From an uncultured Bacteroidales bacterium (lineage in GTDB: Bacteria > Bacteroidota > Bacteroidia > Bacteroidales > FEN-979): 45,921 nucleotides of DNA. The DNA is taken from positions 1-45,921 of the forward strand of contig CAIWTA010000034.1 in NCBI GenBank assembly GCA_903915465.1, read 5' to 3'. Below are positions 19,401 to 27,254 of the stretch, piece after piece. Numbering within the stretch: the stretch's first letter is position 1; each line of letters opens with the position of its first letter. The notes below the pieces were generated by a model. That model was not told the origin of the DNA and did not search any database. It saw only the letters and a list, made by a program, of their open reading frames with translations. The position numbers were made by a program, and so were the translations under genes.

Positions 19401-19673
19401 TTCAACAATCATAAATTAGGTGTCAAGGCAGTTGAAAAATACCGATCGCTGAAAATTTACTCTTCAGGTAGTGATATTTTTATCTGCAATTTCTCTGAAA
19501 AACCAGTGAATGGAACAATTTTTCTTTACGACTTGGTTGGCCGGGAATTAGTTCATTCTTCCTTAAAAGCCGAACAGATTAACAGGATAAACACTGGCTG
19601 GAGAAGAGGGTGTTATCTCATTAAAGTAGTTTCAAACCTGGGAATTTTTACCCGGTCAGTTTATCTTAATTAA
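16473..19673 (+). CDS. T9SS-sorted secreted beta-helix surface protein (1066 aa)
   Basis: A signal peptide (about 1-20, MKKFASLLLLTLGMRSLGYG) precedes a long beta-solenoid (about 60-610) of short repeats rich in N-G-G-T-L/I and I-N-V-G-G-I-L-N. Then come the features shared with the 601-aa protein upstream: WHYISSPV near 650, WNLVGNPYPC near 740 and MQGFFVRC. The C-terminus (about 990-1066; LKIYSSGSDIFI, YDLVGREL, GCYLIKVVS, ending SVYLN) is a T9SS sorting domain. It is a longer paralogue of the 601-aa protein with an enlarged solenoid. A surface adhesin or matrix protein is the likeliest role (inference). Confidence 0.85.
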   Translation: MKKFASLLLLTLGMRSLGYGTTYYSQGSVAPELFVSWNDCRTGGGNSPLNFTSGDFFIVQNGHSMTDGANWSISGAGSKLWIEDGGVLTANFPITLAKATTFQIDNGGTFIHNNTGAPSSTIFNGTEYFCPNSTFWIKNWIGNLYVIPFGITWGNLIIDIPSLNGSWNQVGNVATVNGTLDIRQTGGNENEFRLCSRTGMTYTFNIANINVSGGILNIQGGGTTGLPCMYTIVSGDINLSGGKIDLGTNGISTISVGGNLTVSGSGIMINSSATAKIIFNNTGAQSVCLNADAMSTNLISVDINVGSTINMNSIWAMSPLATINIYGSLNTNSYTFKARAINVGGILNLGTGILEQVGTAAIIVGGPSLGNTGTINCNGVINMAPSSFASFLIQPGGVVNLNAGIINMNHTMASFFIDTGGTLNCGTGKVASINSTLSTFILNPGGTLTIGSHEGISLSETTGNIQVGGSRNFHFGANYGYTGMIPQVTGNGLPTTVNDLTINNESGVSLTNDVLVNNTLLLIAGAIVPGGKILSYSENGNLEYNGTFYSTTADVEFPSMNGPAFLTINNCAPSGIALHANRILTGSLTIADTKQFVIPAGISLTVNGSVTLNGSDCLEIMSDGSFIDSGMQSAGSGTAIVDRYITANAWHYISSPVQEACTAIFLGDYIKPYAEGTLGFGPYIVSPSVMLKPMQGYAVWPTMNHTIVFSGGKLNTGNLEADVSRTYTGQTGNNEYDGWNLVGNPYPCSIDLDLLHETWDNVEETAYFWDQSLSASGNYSVYPAKTGFGTHSQYAPAMQGFFVRCNAFASHETPGFGIIRFNIASKVHSSEIFLKKNKQVSNAIFIKVTGSANPFYDELVVHFDSNTTTGYDPGYDANKLWGLKEAPQIYTVIGNNVNLTVNALPFDSANVVVPMGFKTEISGNYEMTIDSIGTFGKEVSIILEDLKLQISQDLKSAPNYRFYYEQTDLPERFLLHFNNHKLGVKAVEKYRSLKIYSSGSDIFICNFSEKPVNGTIFLYDLVGRELVHSSLKAEQINRINTGWRRGCYLIKVVSNLGIFTRSVYLN

Positions 19674-19703
19674 TACAAATACTCATTTCCACAACAAACA
19701 AAG

Positions 19704-19940
19704 ATGAAGAAGTACTTAAAAATAATTGCTACCCTGGTAGTTTTTCATGGGATTATGGTAATGAATACTTTTGCTGATCCACCCGACATGCTAAACCCAC
19801 CGAATCCCGGAAGTTCTCCTATCGGTAATGGTAATCCCGTTGGTGCACCAATTGATGAGGGGTTGGGCTTTCTTTTGATTCTCAGTGCATGCTATGGCGC
19901 AAGGAAAATTTATTCAATAAAAAATTCACTGATAAAATGA
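19704..19940 (+). CDS. small secreted protein with PID-CTERM-like transmembrane tail
   Basis: A 78-aa protein: signal peptide (1-24, ending NTFA), a Pro/Asn/Gly linker (DPPDMLNPPNPGSSPIGNGN), then GAPIDEGLG (PID at 49-51), a hydrophobic segment (about 54-65) and a basic end (ARKIYSIKNSLIK). This is the typical form of the PID-CTERM-type tail found in small Bacteroidota proteins. It starts exactly 30 nt after the upstream T9SS cargo gene, as its homologue at 15857 does. It could be a membrane-embedded partner or chaperone of the adjacent cargo (inference). No enzyme that would process it is encoded in the window. Confidence 0.78.
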   Translation: MKKYLKIIATLVVFHGIMVMNTFADPPDMLNPPNPGSSPIGNGNPVGAPIDEGLGFLLILSACYGARKIYSIKNSLIK

Positions 19941-20008
19941 GGCACTTACCTGCCTGACTTACCAAATATTTTGGCTAATCTTTTTCCCAATATATTGAGA
20001 ATATTATG

Positions 20009-20016
20009 TATCTTTG
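20009..20016 (+). promoter_or_regulatory. -7 promoter element for the endonuclease gene
   Basis: TATCTTTG is a perfect match to TAnnTTTG, about 78 nt before the start codon at 20094. I do not see a well-spaced -33 TTTG. Confidence 0.5.
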
Positions 20017-20093
20017 TATGGATAAAAACCTGACAACCAATTTTGCAGTCATAATAGACACGCACAATATAATGATTTCAGGGAGCTGCACAG

Positions 20094-22124
20094 ATGTCAT
20101 TAAAGATATTCTCTATGTTACCTCTTCACACGACTCGTGTCGTCGGACGTTTTCGTTCAACGATCCTCCTGGCTTTTTTTCTTTTTGGGGTTCAGTTAAT
20201 ATTTGCTCAAATACCTACCGGATATTATACTTCGGCCGTTGGCACCGGAGCTACCTTGAAGACTGCTTTGTACAACATCATCAAGGGACATACGGTCAAG
20301 AGCTATGATTATATATGGACTGCTTATTATACCACAGATGTAAGGTCAGATGGTAAGGTATGGGACATGTATTCTGATATCCCCGGGGGAACGCCACCTT
20401 ATGAGTTTACGCTTGGATCCGGGCAATGTGGTTCCGGTGGAGTTTCTGCAGAGGGACAATGTTACAGCCGTGAACATTCCTTCCCGAAAAGCTGGTTTGG
20501 CGGAGAAGTGTCGCCGATGTACACGGATATTTTTCACATATACCCTACGGATCAATACGTCAATAACAGAAGGAGCGACAATCCTTACGGAAAAGTAAAT
20601 AGTCCAACATGGACATCTTTGAATGGAAGTAAAGTAGGGCCTTGTGTAACTCCCGGCTTTACGGGAACCGTTTTTGAGCCCCGTGATGACTTTAAAGGGG
20701 ATTTCGCACGAACTTATTTTTATATGGCAACCCGTTACGAAAATGTTATTGCTACCTGGCAAAACAATAATCCCGGGGGCGCTGCTATTCTGGATGGAAC
20801 ATCTTACCCGGTATATCAAACCTGGTATCTGAATATGCTTCTTGAATGGAATGCACAAGATCCTGTATCGCAAAAAGAGATTGACCGAAACAACGCAGTT
20901 TATGCGATTCAAAATAACCGAAATCCATTTATTGACCACCCGGAATACGCTCTAGCTATATGGGTTCCCGGCATTCCAACAACAACAACACTCGCAGCAA
21001 CAAATGTTACTGCAAGCGGAGCCACCTTAAATGGAACTGTCAATCCTAATGGAGTTGCCACGAACTATCATTTTGAATGGGGTACGACACCAGGATATGG
21101 GAATTCTACAACAACAACTTCGGCTGGATCTGGCTCCGGCAATGTCAGCGTAAATGCCGGTATCACGAGTCTGGCCTCAGGAACAATCTATCATTACCGC
21201 CTTGTTGCAGTCAACAGTAATGGGACCTCCAACGGAACCGATCTTATGTTGACAACTTTAACTCCGACATTAGCGGTTTCTCCTTCCGACCGACCTGTTC
21301 CTGCTCCTTCAGGGAACACTTCTTTTGCCGTGACATCCAACTCGAATTGGACAGCCTCAAGCAATCAAACCTGGTGTACAGTTACACCTTCAGGTTCGGG
21401 AAATGGCACTATTACTGCAACTTATTCAACGAATTCAACAATTGTGCTCCGGGTAGCCAATATAACGGTCACTGTTTCCGGCCTATCACCTATTGTAGTA
21501 ACAGTTACTCAGTCCGGATCTGCGTCTACATTATCGGTCACACCTTCCGACCGACCTGTTACAGCACTTTCAGGAAACACTTCTTTTACTGTGACATCCA
21601 ACGCGAATTGGACAGCCTCAAGTAATCAAATATGGTGTACAGTTACGCCCTCGGGGTCAGGAAACGGAACAATAACTGCAACTTATTCTATCAATTCAAC
21701 AATCGTTCAACGTGTGGCAAATGTGACTGTGACGGTTACCGGTTTGACTCCGGTTATTGTGACCGTAACACAGGCTGGCGTAGCACTGCCGCCGGAGCCG
21801 ACAAATTTTCCAACTAATTTTTCCGCTTTTAATATCATCCTCCACTGGACTGATGCAACCGGAGCCGTTGTTCCGACGGGTTATCTCGTCCGAATGAGTA
21901 GTATGGATTTCAGCGCCATTCCGATTCCTGTGGATGGAATCCCTGTCCCAACCGGTGCTTCGGATAAAAATGTCCTCAGCGGAGTGCAGGAAGCATGGTT
22001 CGGAAATCTGACACCAAATACAACATATTATTTCAAAATATTCGGTTATCAGGGATCCGGAAGCAGCATCGACTATAAAACCGATGGTGCGGTTCCCCAG
22101 GTTCAGAAAACTACGCAACCATAA
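20094..22124 (+). CDS. secreted endonuclease I family nuclease with FN3 and two BACON-like domains
   Basis: After a signal peptide with a long basic n-region (cleavage near residue 38, FA|Q), residues 42-290 match the endonuclease I family (PF04231). Visible motifs are REHSFPKSWF (126-135, containing the likely catalytic His), DIFHIYPTDQ with VNNRRSDNPYG (145-166), and FEPRDDFKGDFAR followed by YFYMATRYEN (about 195-218). A fibronectin type III-like domain follows (about 293-390), then two near-identical 87-residue BACON-like domains and a final FN3-like domain (about 567-676). It should degrade extracellular DNA or RNA, for nutrition or matrix remodelling. No T9SS sorting tail is present, although many homologues have one. 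The start at 20094 has GGGAG 8 nt upstream; an internal Met8 is an alternative. Confidence 0.88.
   Translation: MSLKIFSMLPLHTTRVVGRFRSTILLAFFLFGVQLIFAQIPTGYYTSAVGTGATLKTALYNIIKGHTVKSYDYIWTAYYTTDVRSDGKVWDMYSDIPGGTPPYEFTLGSGQCGSGGVSAEGQCYSREHSFPKSWFGGEVSPMYTDIFHIYPTDQYVNNRRSDNPYGKVNSPTWTSLNGSKVGPCVTPGFTGTVFEPRDDFKGDFARTYFYMATRYENVIATWQNNNPGGAAILDGTSYPVYQTWYLNMLLEWNAQDPVSQKEIDRNNAVYAIQNNRNPFIDHPEYALAIWVPGIPTTTTLAATNVTASGATLNGTVNPNGVATNYHFEWGTTPGYGNSTTTTSAGSGSGNVSVNAGITSLASGTIYHYRLVAVNSNGTSNGTDLMLTTLTPTLAVSPSDRPVPAPSGNTSFAVTSNSNWTASSNQTWCTVTPSGSGNGTITATYSTNSTIVLRVANITVTVSGLSPIVVTVTQSGSASTLSVTPSDRPVTALSGNTSFTVTSNANWTASSNQIWCTVTPSGSGNGTITATYSINSTIVQRVANVTVTVTGLTPVIVTVTQAGVALPPEPTNFPTNFSAFNIILHWTDATGAVVPTGYLVRMSSMDFSAIPIPVDGIPVPTGASDKNVLSGVQEAWFGNLTPNTTYYFKIFGYQGSGSSIDYKTDGAVPQVQKTTQP
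21270..21778 (+). repeat. 261-bp in-frame tandem duplication (BACON-like domains)
   Basis: Two units start at 21270 and 21531, an offset of exactly 261 bp (87 codons). They share long identical stretches, such as CCTTCCGACCGACCTGTT and TGGACAGCCTCAAG. Both encode the SNxxWTASSNQ-W-C-T-V-T-P-S-G core. The near-identity points to a recent duplication. Confidence 0.85.
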
Positions 22125-22161
22125 GGGTTACAAAGGAGATTCTTCAGGGCAATTATCAGAA

Positions 22162-22977
22162 TCAGGAGAATTGGGGGATGTCTCCAATTTGTTCGTTTGT
22201 TAATCCCTCCGGGTCATATCCTGCACTTTTGCATAGCAGGAAAATTTTTGCGGATTTGGAGAGGAGATCCATTGTATCATACGCTTCAATAACAGAAATT
22301 CCGGTGGCCAGTAGTCCATGTTTCTCCCACACGACCACAGGATGAGTTTCCAATTCTTTGACGGTTGCCATTGCAATTGATTCAGTTCCCGGTAAGGAAT
22401 ATGGAACAAAACCAATCCCCTGAGGAACAAACATTTTGGTTTCAGGATGCATGCCAAAAAGCAGTTTGTTAAGTGCAACAGCAGATTTAAACTCTTTTAT
22501 TTGAGAGAGTGCAATAAATTCAGGAACATGGGCATGTACCACGACTTTCATTTCCGGATGCGATCGTTTTAACATTTCCTGGATTGCCAGATGGGTAGGA
22601 AGTTCCGAAGTAGGTATAAGTTTTTGCCTGTTTGGTAAGCCAGATCTGAATTCCGACATCCGATATCCTTTACCGGTCGCATCAATTTGTATAAAACACA
22701 ACCCTTTTTCGGGCGCTTTGGCCAGATCGCGCATACGGACTCCGGTGGCAGTGAGCATGAAAATATTCCTTGCCAGGTAAGAAAGATCCACAGATAACGG
22801 ATATACATCATAATCAGTAAAGAAATTCACTCTTTCTGGTAACAAGTCTGTAATGTTCACAGAAATATTTCCTGCATTTCGTTCAGCCCACCCCTTTTCC
22901 CAGAGGTATTGAGCGACCTCCACAACCTCTGAAATAACGTTTTTAATCTTCTCGTTCAGAAATAATCCATGACTCAT
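22162..22977 (-). CDS. rhaD: rhamnulose-1-phosphate aldolase
   Basis: A class II (zinc) aldolase that splits L-rhamnulose 1-phosphate into dihydroxyacetone phosphate and L-lactaldehyde. The 271-aa length is that of RhaD. WAERNAGNIS (30-39) is the phosphate-binding N-terminal signature. TSELPTHL gives the catalytic Glu125. HAH at 148-150 and H220 (WEKHG) are the zinc ligands, corresponding to His141/His143/His212 of the E. coli enzyme. It lies 19 bp downstream of tadA and converges with the endonuclease gene. No other rhamnose genes (rhaA, rhaB, rhaT) are in the window, so pathway context is missing. A related class II aldolase with another sugar phosphate substrate cannot be excluded. Confidence 0.88.
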   Translation of the reverse strand: MSHGLFLNEKIKNVISEVVEVAQYLWEKGWAERNAGNISVNITDLLPERVNFFTDYDVYPLSVDLSYLARNIFMLTATGVRMRDLAKAPEKGLCFIQIDATGKGYRMSEFRSGLPNRQKLIPTSELPTHLAIQEMLKRSHPEMKVVVHAHVPEFIALSQIKEFKSAVALNKLLFGMHPETKMFVPQGIGFVPYSLPGTESIAMATVKELETHPVVVWEKHGLLATGISVIEAYDTMDLLSKSAKIFLLCKSAGYDPEGLTNEQIGDIPQFS

Positions 22978-22996
22978 AAAATACTTCCTTTGCTTT

Positions 22997-23470
22997 TTAT
23001 CTTCTTTTATTTTTAAAGAACGTTGTTATCAAAGTTGAACATTCGTGTTGCAAAATCCCGGATTCTACTTCGGTTTTCGGATGAAGTATTTGCTGCCGGA
23101 TCAACCGGTACCCACGTTTTTTATCGTCAGCGCCATACACCAGTTTTTCAAGCTGTGCCCAGAAAATTGCGCCTGCACACATGATACAGGGTTCAAGCGT
23201 CACATAAAGTGTGCATTCATTCAGATATTTTCCTCCCAGGTGGTCTGAAGCAGCGGTAATGGCTTGCATTTCTGCATGTGCAGTAACATCAGTCAATGCT
23301 TCAGAGAGATTATGCGCACGGGCAATTATCCGGTTCTGGCAAACCACAATTGCGCCGATCGGAACCTCATTCCGTTCGAGGGCTTTCTGTGCTTCTTTGA
23401 GCGCTTCATTCATGAAATATTCGTAAGAATACCGCTCGTATCCAGGCGTTTTCGTCATCATTTTTGGCAC
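22997..23470 (-). CDS. tadA: tRNA-specific adenosine deaminase (A34 to inosine)
   Basis: A zinc-dependent deaminase of the cytidine deaminase fold, 157 aa. HAE at 65-67 supplies the zinc ligand His and the proton-shuttle Glu. P-C-x-x-C at 94-98 (EPCIMCAGA) supplies the two zinc Cys. NEVPIGAIVV and the HNLSEALTD segment are typical of TadA. It deaminates the wobble adenosine of tRNA-Arg(ACG). Met4 or Met5 could be the true start instead of residue 1. It is in the same orientation as, and 19 bp upstream of, rhaD. Confidence 0.9.
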   Translation of the reverse strand: MPKMMTKTPGYERYSYEYFMNEALKEAQKALERNEVPIGAIVVCQNRIIARAHNLSEALTDVTAHAEMQAITAASDHLGGKYLNECTLYVTLEPCIMCAGAIFWAQLEKLVYGADDKKRGYRLIRQQILHPKTEVESGILQHECSTLITTFFKNKRR

Positions 23471-23523
23471 ATTATCAATATCGTTCTATTACCTGCTTTT
23501 ACTTATGCAGAATTAGAATTGTG

Positions 23524-26262
23524 TTAATTTTTGATAACTTTTACCGTTTTCAATTGCTGACCATCTTCATAAAGTGTGACAAAATATATTCCATCCGGTT
23601 TTCCGGCCAGATTAACATGATCAATCCAGCTTCCATTGGAGGATTGTTTCGTCTCTTCAAATACAAATTTTCCTGCCTGATCGTATATCCTGACGGAAAT
23701 TTGTTTCTTGCCGTTTGATTTGTAGGAAATGTTCAGCAAATCATTTGTCGGGTTTGGATAGACTAAGAATTCATTTTCCGGTAATTGGTTAATTCCTAAA
23801 ACGACATCCCATATTGTGGTGAAGAATCCCCGTCCGTGAGTGGCTGCCAGAACGGTGTTGTCGGATTCCCGTAGGTTAAGCATATCGACTCTTACATTTG
23901 CCATACCATTAACTTCGGGAGCCCATGTCACTCCATCTTCGTTCAGGTTACTGGTGGTCCAGATTCCTGTTTCCGTAGCAAGCATAGCTTGTTTTGAATT
24001 TTCCGGATGAAAAATGCCCCAACGAATCGGCATGTCAGGAAGATTTCCTTCGCGATTATGCCATGATTGCCCACCATCGTATGTCACAAAAACTGAAGGA
24101 ACTCCATAATTGGAAAACGTAACAAGAAGAGTGTCTTCCGAACCATTCACATCAATGCTGGAGATATTGGCAACCGGAAAACCGGACCCTGTAATTTCTG
24201 CTGATGAGGGATTTGTCTGCGCATGCTGAATTCTGAAGAGCTGGCCAGATTGCGTTCCAAGATACAATATTGTATTTCCTGAAGGTGAGTAGGGAGACCA
24301 TTTTACTGCTGAAAAGTAGACCTGCGCCCCGGTATTGACGGGAACAAAGCCTCCATAATACCCATATGATGTGATATCATCAATTCGCAGAATATTATCA
24401 AGAAAGTTCCCGGCAAAGTCGCATGCATTGGCATAGAGGGTATTATTCTTATAGTCATAGTCGGCTGGATTGACAAACACGCCACTTTGATAAAAATCGG
24501 TAATATCATTCTGATAAGCTCCGTAATCAAAAATGATGTATTGATTATAATAAACAGACGAGATCATATAGTTCGGTTCGTCTTTATCGTAAAAACAGAA
24601 GGCGCCATCTCCTCCGCTAACCATACTATTAAGTGAGAGAGGATCGCCAACATATTGCAAACTGCCATTATCCTGCAAACCTCCGAGAAATACATTAGTA
24701 CCGTTACCCGGTTGGATGGCGCAAGTATAAAACTGAAGTGTGTTGTAATTTTTATTCCTTTCCTGGAATGTCGGGGAATCAGAAGTTGCATCGGAAGTAA
24801 AAAACACGCCTCCATCGGTGCCAAGGATTAATTCGTCCGAAGACCCCGGTTTAAACTGCATAATATGCTGATCAGCGTGAACGTATTGAGGCCCGCCTGC
24901 ATTATACATAAGACTCCAGTCACTCACCCGGTCCCACGAAATTCCGCCATCTGTTGTTTTCTGAACATCCAGTCCTCCTATATAAACATTGTCAGGATTG
25001 TTTGGATCCACTGCAATATCAAGTGCATGCCATGCGATGTTTGCAAAATTCGGCTGTCCATTGGCATCCCATGGCAAATTTTTCCGAACCCAGCTGGTAC
25101 CCTGGTTGCCTGAGCGATAAATCCGGTAACAATAAAAGTAGTTAAACCCATTGAACGAACTGGTAAACCCCTGAGCAATAAGCGCATATACTACTGCAGG
25201 ATCGGAAGGTGAACAAGCAAGAACGACGCGCCCCGGAATTGTTTTTGCGGTATCACCTATTATTTCATTCCTGAAAGTTTCATTGACTGTCCAAGAACCG
25301 GTAGTACCGGCATCAGAATAGAGTATTGTAGCTGCTCCGTGATTTTCAAGGTCAGGCATTGTTCCTACAAAAATCCTTCCGGTCGAATTCATCATAACAT
25401 CTGAAGGTGAATAGGGAACACTTTGTCCCTGGATGTCCGGCAAAACCTGTTGCCAGGTGCTTCCACCATCAGTTGAACGAAACAGCCCGTCGGATGGAAA
25501 AGCATGATGTATTCCATGATATAACCCGGAAACAACACCGGCATAGATCACGCTGTTGCCTGCTTCGTTTCGTACAACGATTTTCGTTATGTAAGCAAAA
25601 TTTAAGGTGGACGGGAGTATGCTCCAGGTTTGTCCGCCATCTGTGGATTTCCAGATACCATCTCCCATTCCAGAAGATTCCCTATACGTTTGCAAGGCAG
25701 TCTCGGGTTCTCCTGTACCCACATAAAAAGTTAACGGATTTACCGGATCGTACGTTATACAGCGGACGGATAAGCAGCTCCAGAAATCTCCTATGGCGAC
25801 CCATGAAACATTTGGGTTTGTAATATCGGTATTGTACCAAAGACCGCCGGTAACTCCTCCTGCCCATACTTTCCGGTGGTCAGGATCATTTGGATCATAC
25901 ATAAGCGCGCGTGTACGTCCTCCCATATCCGCTGGGTATCCGGTCCAATGAAGGCCGGAATTAGCTGATTTCAGCGCTTGTGCAGCTTTTGTCTGAAAAT
26001 ATGCTGCAAGAAGGCGTTGCCGGGGAATTGTTCCCGTTTCAGGATCCAGTGTTTTTAAATAATCCTGAAGAGCCGCTATTCCTGGTTGATCTACTGCACT
26101 CTCATATTTCTTAAGTGTACTTTGTGGCGACGATTTCCAGCATTTGTTTTTCAGAAAGGATTCATACCGTAGCCGCTGGAATTTGGCAGAGTGTTTGTAA
26201 GAGACTAAAGACCCAATGATAATGGCTACAATAATAATTGCAGGAATGAATACTTTTTTCAT
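23524..26262 (-). CDS. T9SS-sorted Asp-box (BNR/sortilin-like) beta-propeller protein (912 aa)
   Basis: A hydrophobic N-terminal export signal (about 4-22) has no clear cleavage site. The body contains Asp-box motifs of the S/T-x-D-G-G-x-T/S-W type: KSTDGGQTWS near 207, RSTDGGSTWQ near 266, KTTDGGISWD near 442 and TYDGGQSWH near 731. These mark a seven-bladed propeller of the VPS10/sortilin or xyloglucanase-like type. The C-terminus (about 830-912; FLVYPNPTNDLLNISY, GIYFVTLYEDG, ending KVIKN) is a T9SS sorting domain. Likely a surface glycan-binding or glycoside-hydrolase-like protein. Catalytic residues could not be assigned. It has its own promoter inside the 3' end of truB. Confidence 0.85.
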   Translation of the reverse strand: MKKVFIPAIIIVAIIIGSLVSYKHSAKFQRLRYESFLKNKCWKSSPQSTLKKYESAVDQPGIAALQDYLKTLDPETGTIPRQRLLAAYFQTKAAQALKSANSGLHWTGYPADMGGRTRALMYDPNDPDHRKVWAGGVTGGLWYNTDITNPNVSWVAIGDFWSCLSVRCITYDPVNPLTFYVGTGEPETALQTYRESSGMGDGIWKSTDGGQTWSILPSTLNFAYITKIVVRNEAGNSVIYAGVVSGLYHGIHHAFPSDGLFRSTDGGSTWQQVLPDIQGQSVPYSPSDVMMNSTGRIFVGTMPDLENHGAATILYSDAGTTGSWTVNETFRNEIIGDTAKTIPGRVVLACSPSDPAVVYALIAQGFTSSFNGFNYFYCYRIYRSGNQGTSWVRKNLPWDANGQPNFANIAWHALDIAVDPNNPDNVYIGGLDVQKTTDGGISWDRVSDWSLMYNAGGPQYVHADQHIMQFKPGSSDELILGTDGGVFFTSDATSDSPTFQERNKNYNTLQFYTCAIQPGNGTNVFLGGLQDNGSLQYVGDPLSLNSMVSGGDGAFCFYDKDEPNYMISSVYYNQYIIFDYGAYQNDITDFYQSGVFVNPADYDYKNNTLYANACDFAGNFLDNILRIDDITSYGYYGGFVPVNTGAQVYFSAVKWSPYSPSGNTILYLGTQSGQLFRIQHAQTNPSSAEITGSGFPVANISSIDVNGSEDTLLVTFSNYGVPSVFVTYDGGQSWHNREGNLPDMPIRWGIFHPENSKQAMLATETGIWTTSNLNEDGVTWAPEVNGMANVRVDMLNLRESDNTVLAATHGRGFFTTIWDVVLGINQLPENEFLVYPNPTNDLLNISYKSNGKKQISVRIYDQAGKFVFEETKQSSNGSWIDHVNLAGKPDGIYFVTLYEDGQQLKTVKVIKN

Positions 26263-26300
26263 AATACCGGATTTATAGGATTATTGTTTGATGTCTCCTC

Positions 26301-27035
26301 TCACAAAGTTATGGAATTTTTCGCAGGATCTGTTTCAACAGGTTTTTCCGGTAAAGGCATAAGTTTTTTAAGCTCTTCCAGTGGGTATGCATCCCTCAGA
26401 TGATATGGTCCGATCCTGGTCCGGCATAACGCAGTGAGATGCGCCCCGGAGTTAAGCAGTTTCCCAAAATCCCTGGCCAAAGAACGAATGTATGTTCCTT
26501 TGCTGCAGGCAATCCTGAAATCCACTTCCGGCAGTCGGATGGCGGCGATTTCGAACATAGAGATATGGACCTGCCTCAGAGGAATTACCAGCTCCTGTTC
26601 ATTCCTGGCATATTTATACGCCCTTCTTCCTTTCACCTTGACAGCGGAGAAAATTGGTGGCAATTGCTCCTGCGATCCTGAGAGGTTAAGCGCAGCAACC
26701 CGGATTTCTTCTTCTGTGATATGTTCCCATGGATAACTTTGGTCGATCTCCTTTTCCAGGTCAAAAGAAGCAGTAGTCGCTCCAAGCCGGAAAGTGCCTG
26801 TATATTCTTTATCTAAGTCTTTAAATTGCTCGATCTGTTTTGTCATCCGGCCAGTGCAGACAATAAGCAGTCCGGTTGCTAAAGGGTCCAGGGTTCCTGC
26901 ATGCCCGATCTTGATTTTTTTTATCCCGAGATGTTTACGGATGTAGTTACGCACCACATTTACTACATCAAAAGATGTCCATCTATAGGGTTTATCTATC
27001 AGAAGAATTTCTCCTTTTTCAAAGTCAAAGATCAT
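26301..27035 (-). CDS. truB: tRNA pseudouridine(55) synthase
   Basis: It isomerises U55 in the T-arm of tRNAs. The 244-aa length is usual for Bacteroidota. GHAGTLDPLATG contains the catalytic Asp50. LLIDKPYRWTSFDVV (11-25), the YTGTFRLGATTASFD strand, PPIFSAVKVKGRRAY and CSKGTYIRSLARDFG are the standard TruB motifs. It lies downstream of uppP, following the order ftsX-DUF3098-uppP-truB known from many Bacteroidota. Here, unusually, 219 bp with a palindromic element separate it from uppP. Confidence 0.95.
   Translation of the reverse strand: MIFDFEKGEILLIDKPYRWTSFDVVNVVRNYIRKHLGIKKIKIGHAGTLDPLATGLLIVCTGRMTKQIEQFKDLDKEYTGTFRLGATTASFDLEKEIDQSYPWEHITEEEIRVAALNLSGSQEQLPPIFSAVKVKGRRAYKYARNEQELVIPLRQVHISMFEIAAIRLPEVDFRIACSKGTYIRSLARDFGKLLNSGAHLTALCRTRIGPYHLRDAYPLEELKKLMPLPEKPVETDPAKNSITL
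26304..26338 (-). promoter_or_regulatory. Bacteroidota-type promoter for the Asp-box propeller gene
   Basis: On the minus strand, TAACTTTG (26304-26311) lies 24 bp downstream of TTG (26336-26338). Both are within the last codons of truB, so the propeller gene can be transcribed independently of the housekeeping operon. The start codon is about 40 nt downstream. Confidence 0.55.
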
Positions 27036-27095
27036 ACCTGATATAGAGTCTGATTAATGTTTATTTCCTGGACTTTCAAATCAAAAACAATAATA

Positions 27096-27187
27096 TACTT
27101 TTGCGCTCAGGCCGCGCGGGCCTCGTCACCACACCGCAGCTGCGCCTTCCTCTATCTCACTTCGTTCGATTTCCGGCTTCGCCGGAA
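27096..27187 (+). repeat. GC-rich cluster of palindromes downstream of a -7-like element, possible repeat element or small RNA
   Basis: Within the truB-uppP gap there is a plus-strand TACTTTTG (27096-27103). It is followed by AGGCC-gcgcg-GGCCT (27109-27123), the 10-bp perfect palindrome CGCAGCTGCG (27135-27144) and TTCCGGC-TTC-GCCGGAA (27171-27187). The stretch is visibly more GC-rich than its flanks and has no coding signature. It may be a REP-like dispersed element or a small RNA transcribed antisense to the operon. Confidence 0.45.
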
Positions 27188-27254
27188 CCGAAGAAGCCAA
27201 GGCTGCTTATATGGTGACTGTTCTTTCATGAAAAGATTGATGACTTCAAGAAAA

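Noticed and set aside
20346-20939. 197-codon minus-strand frame inside the endonuclease gene
   Set aside because: It is antisense to the conserved endonuclease I catalytic domain, with no own features.
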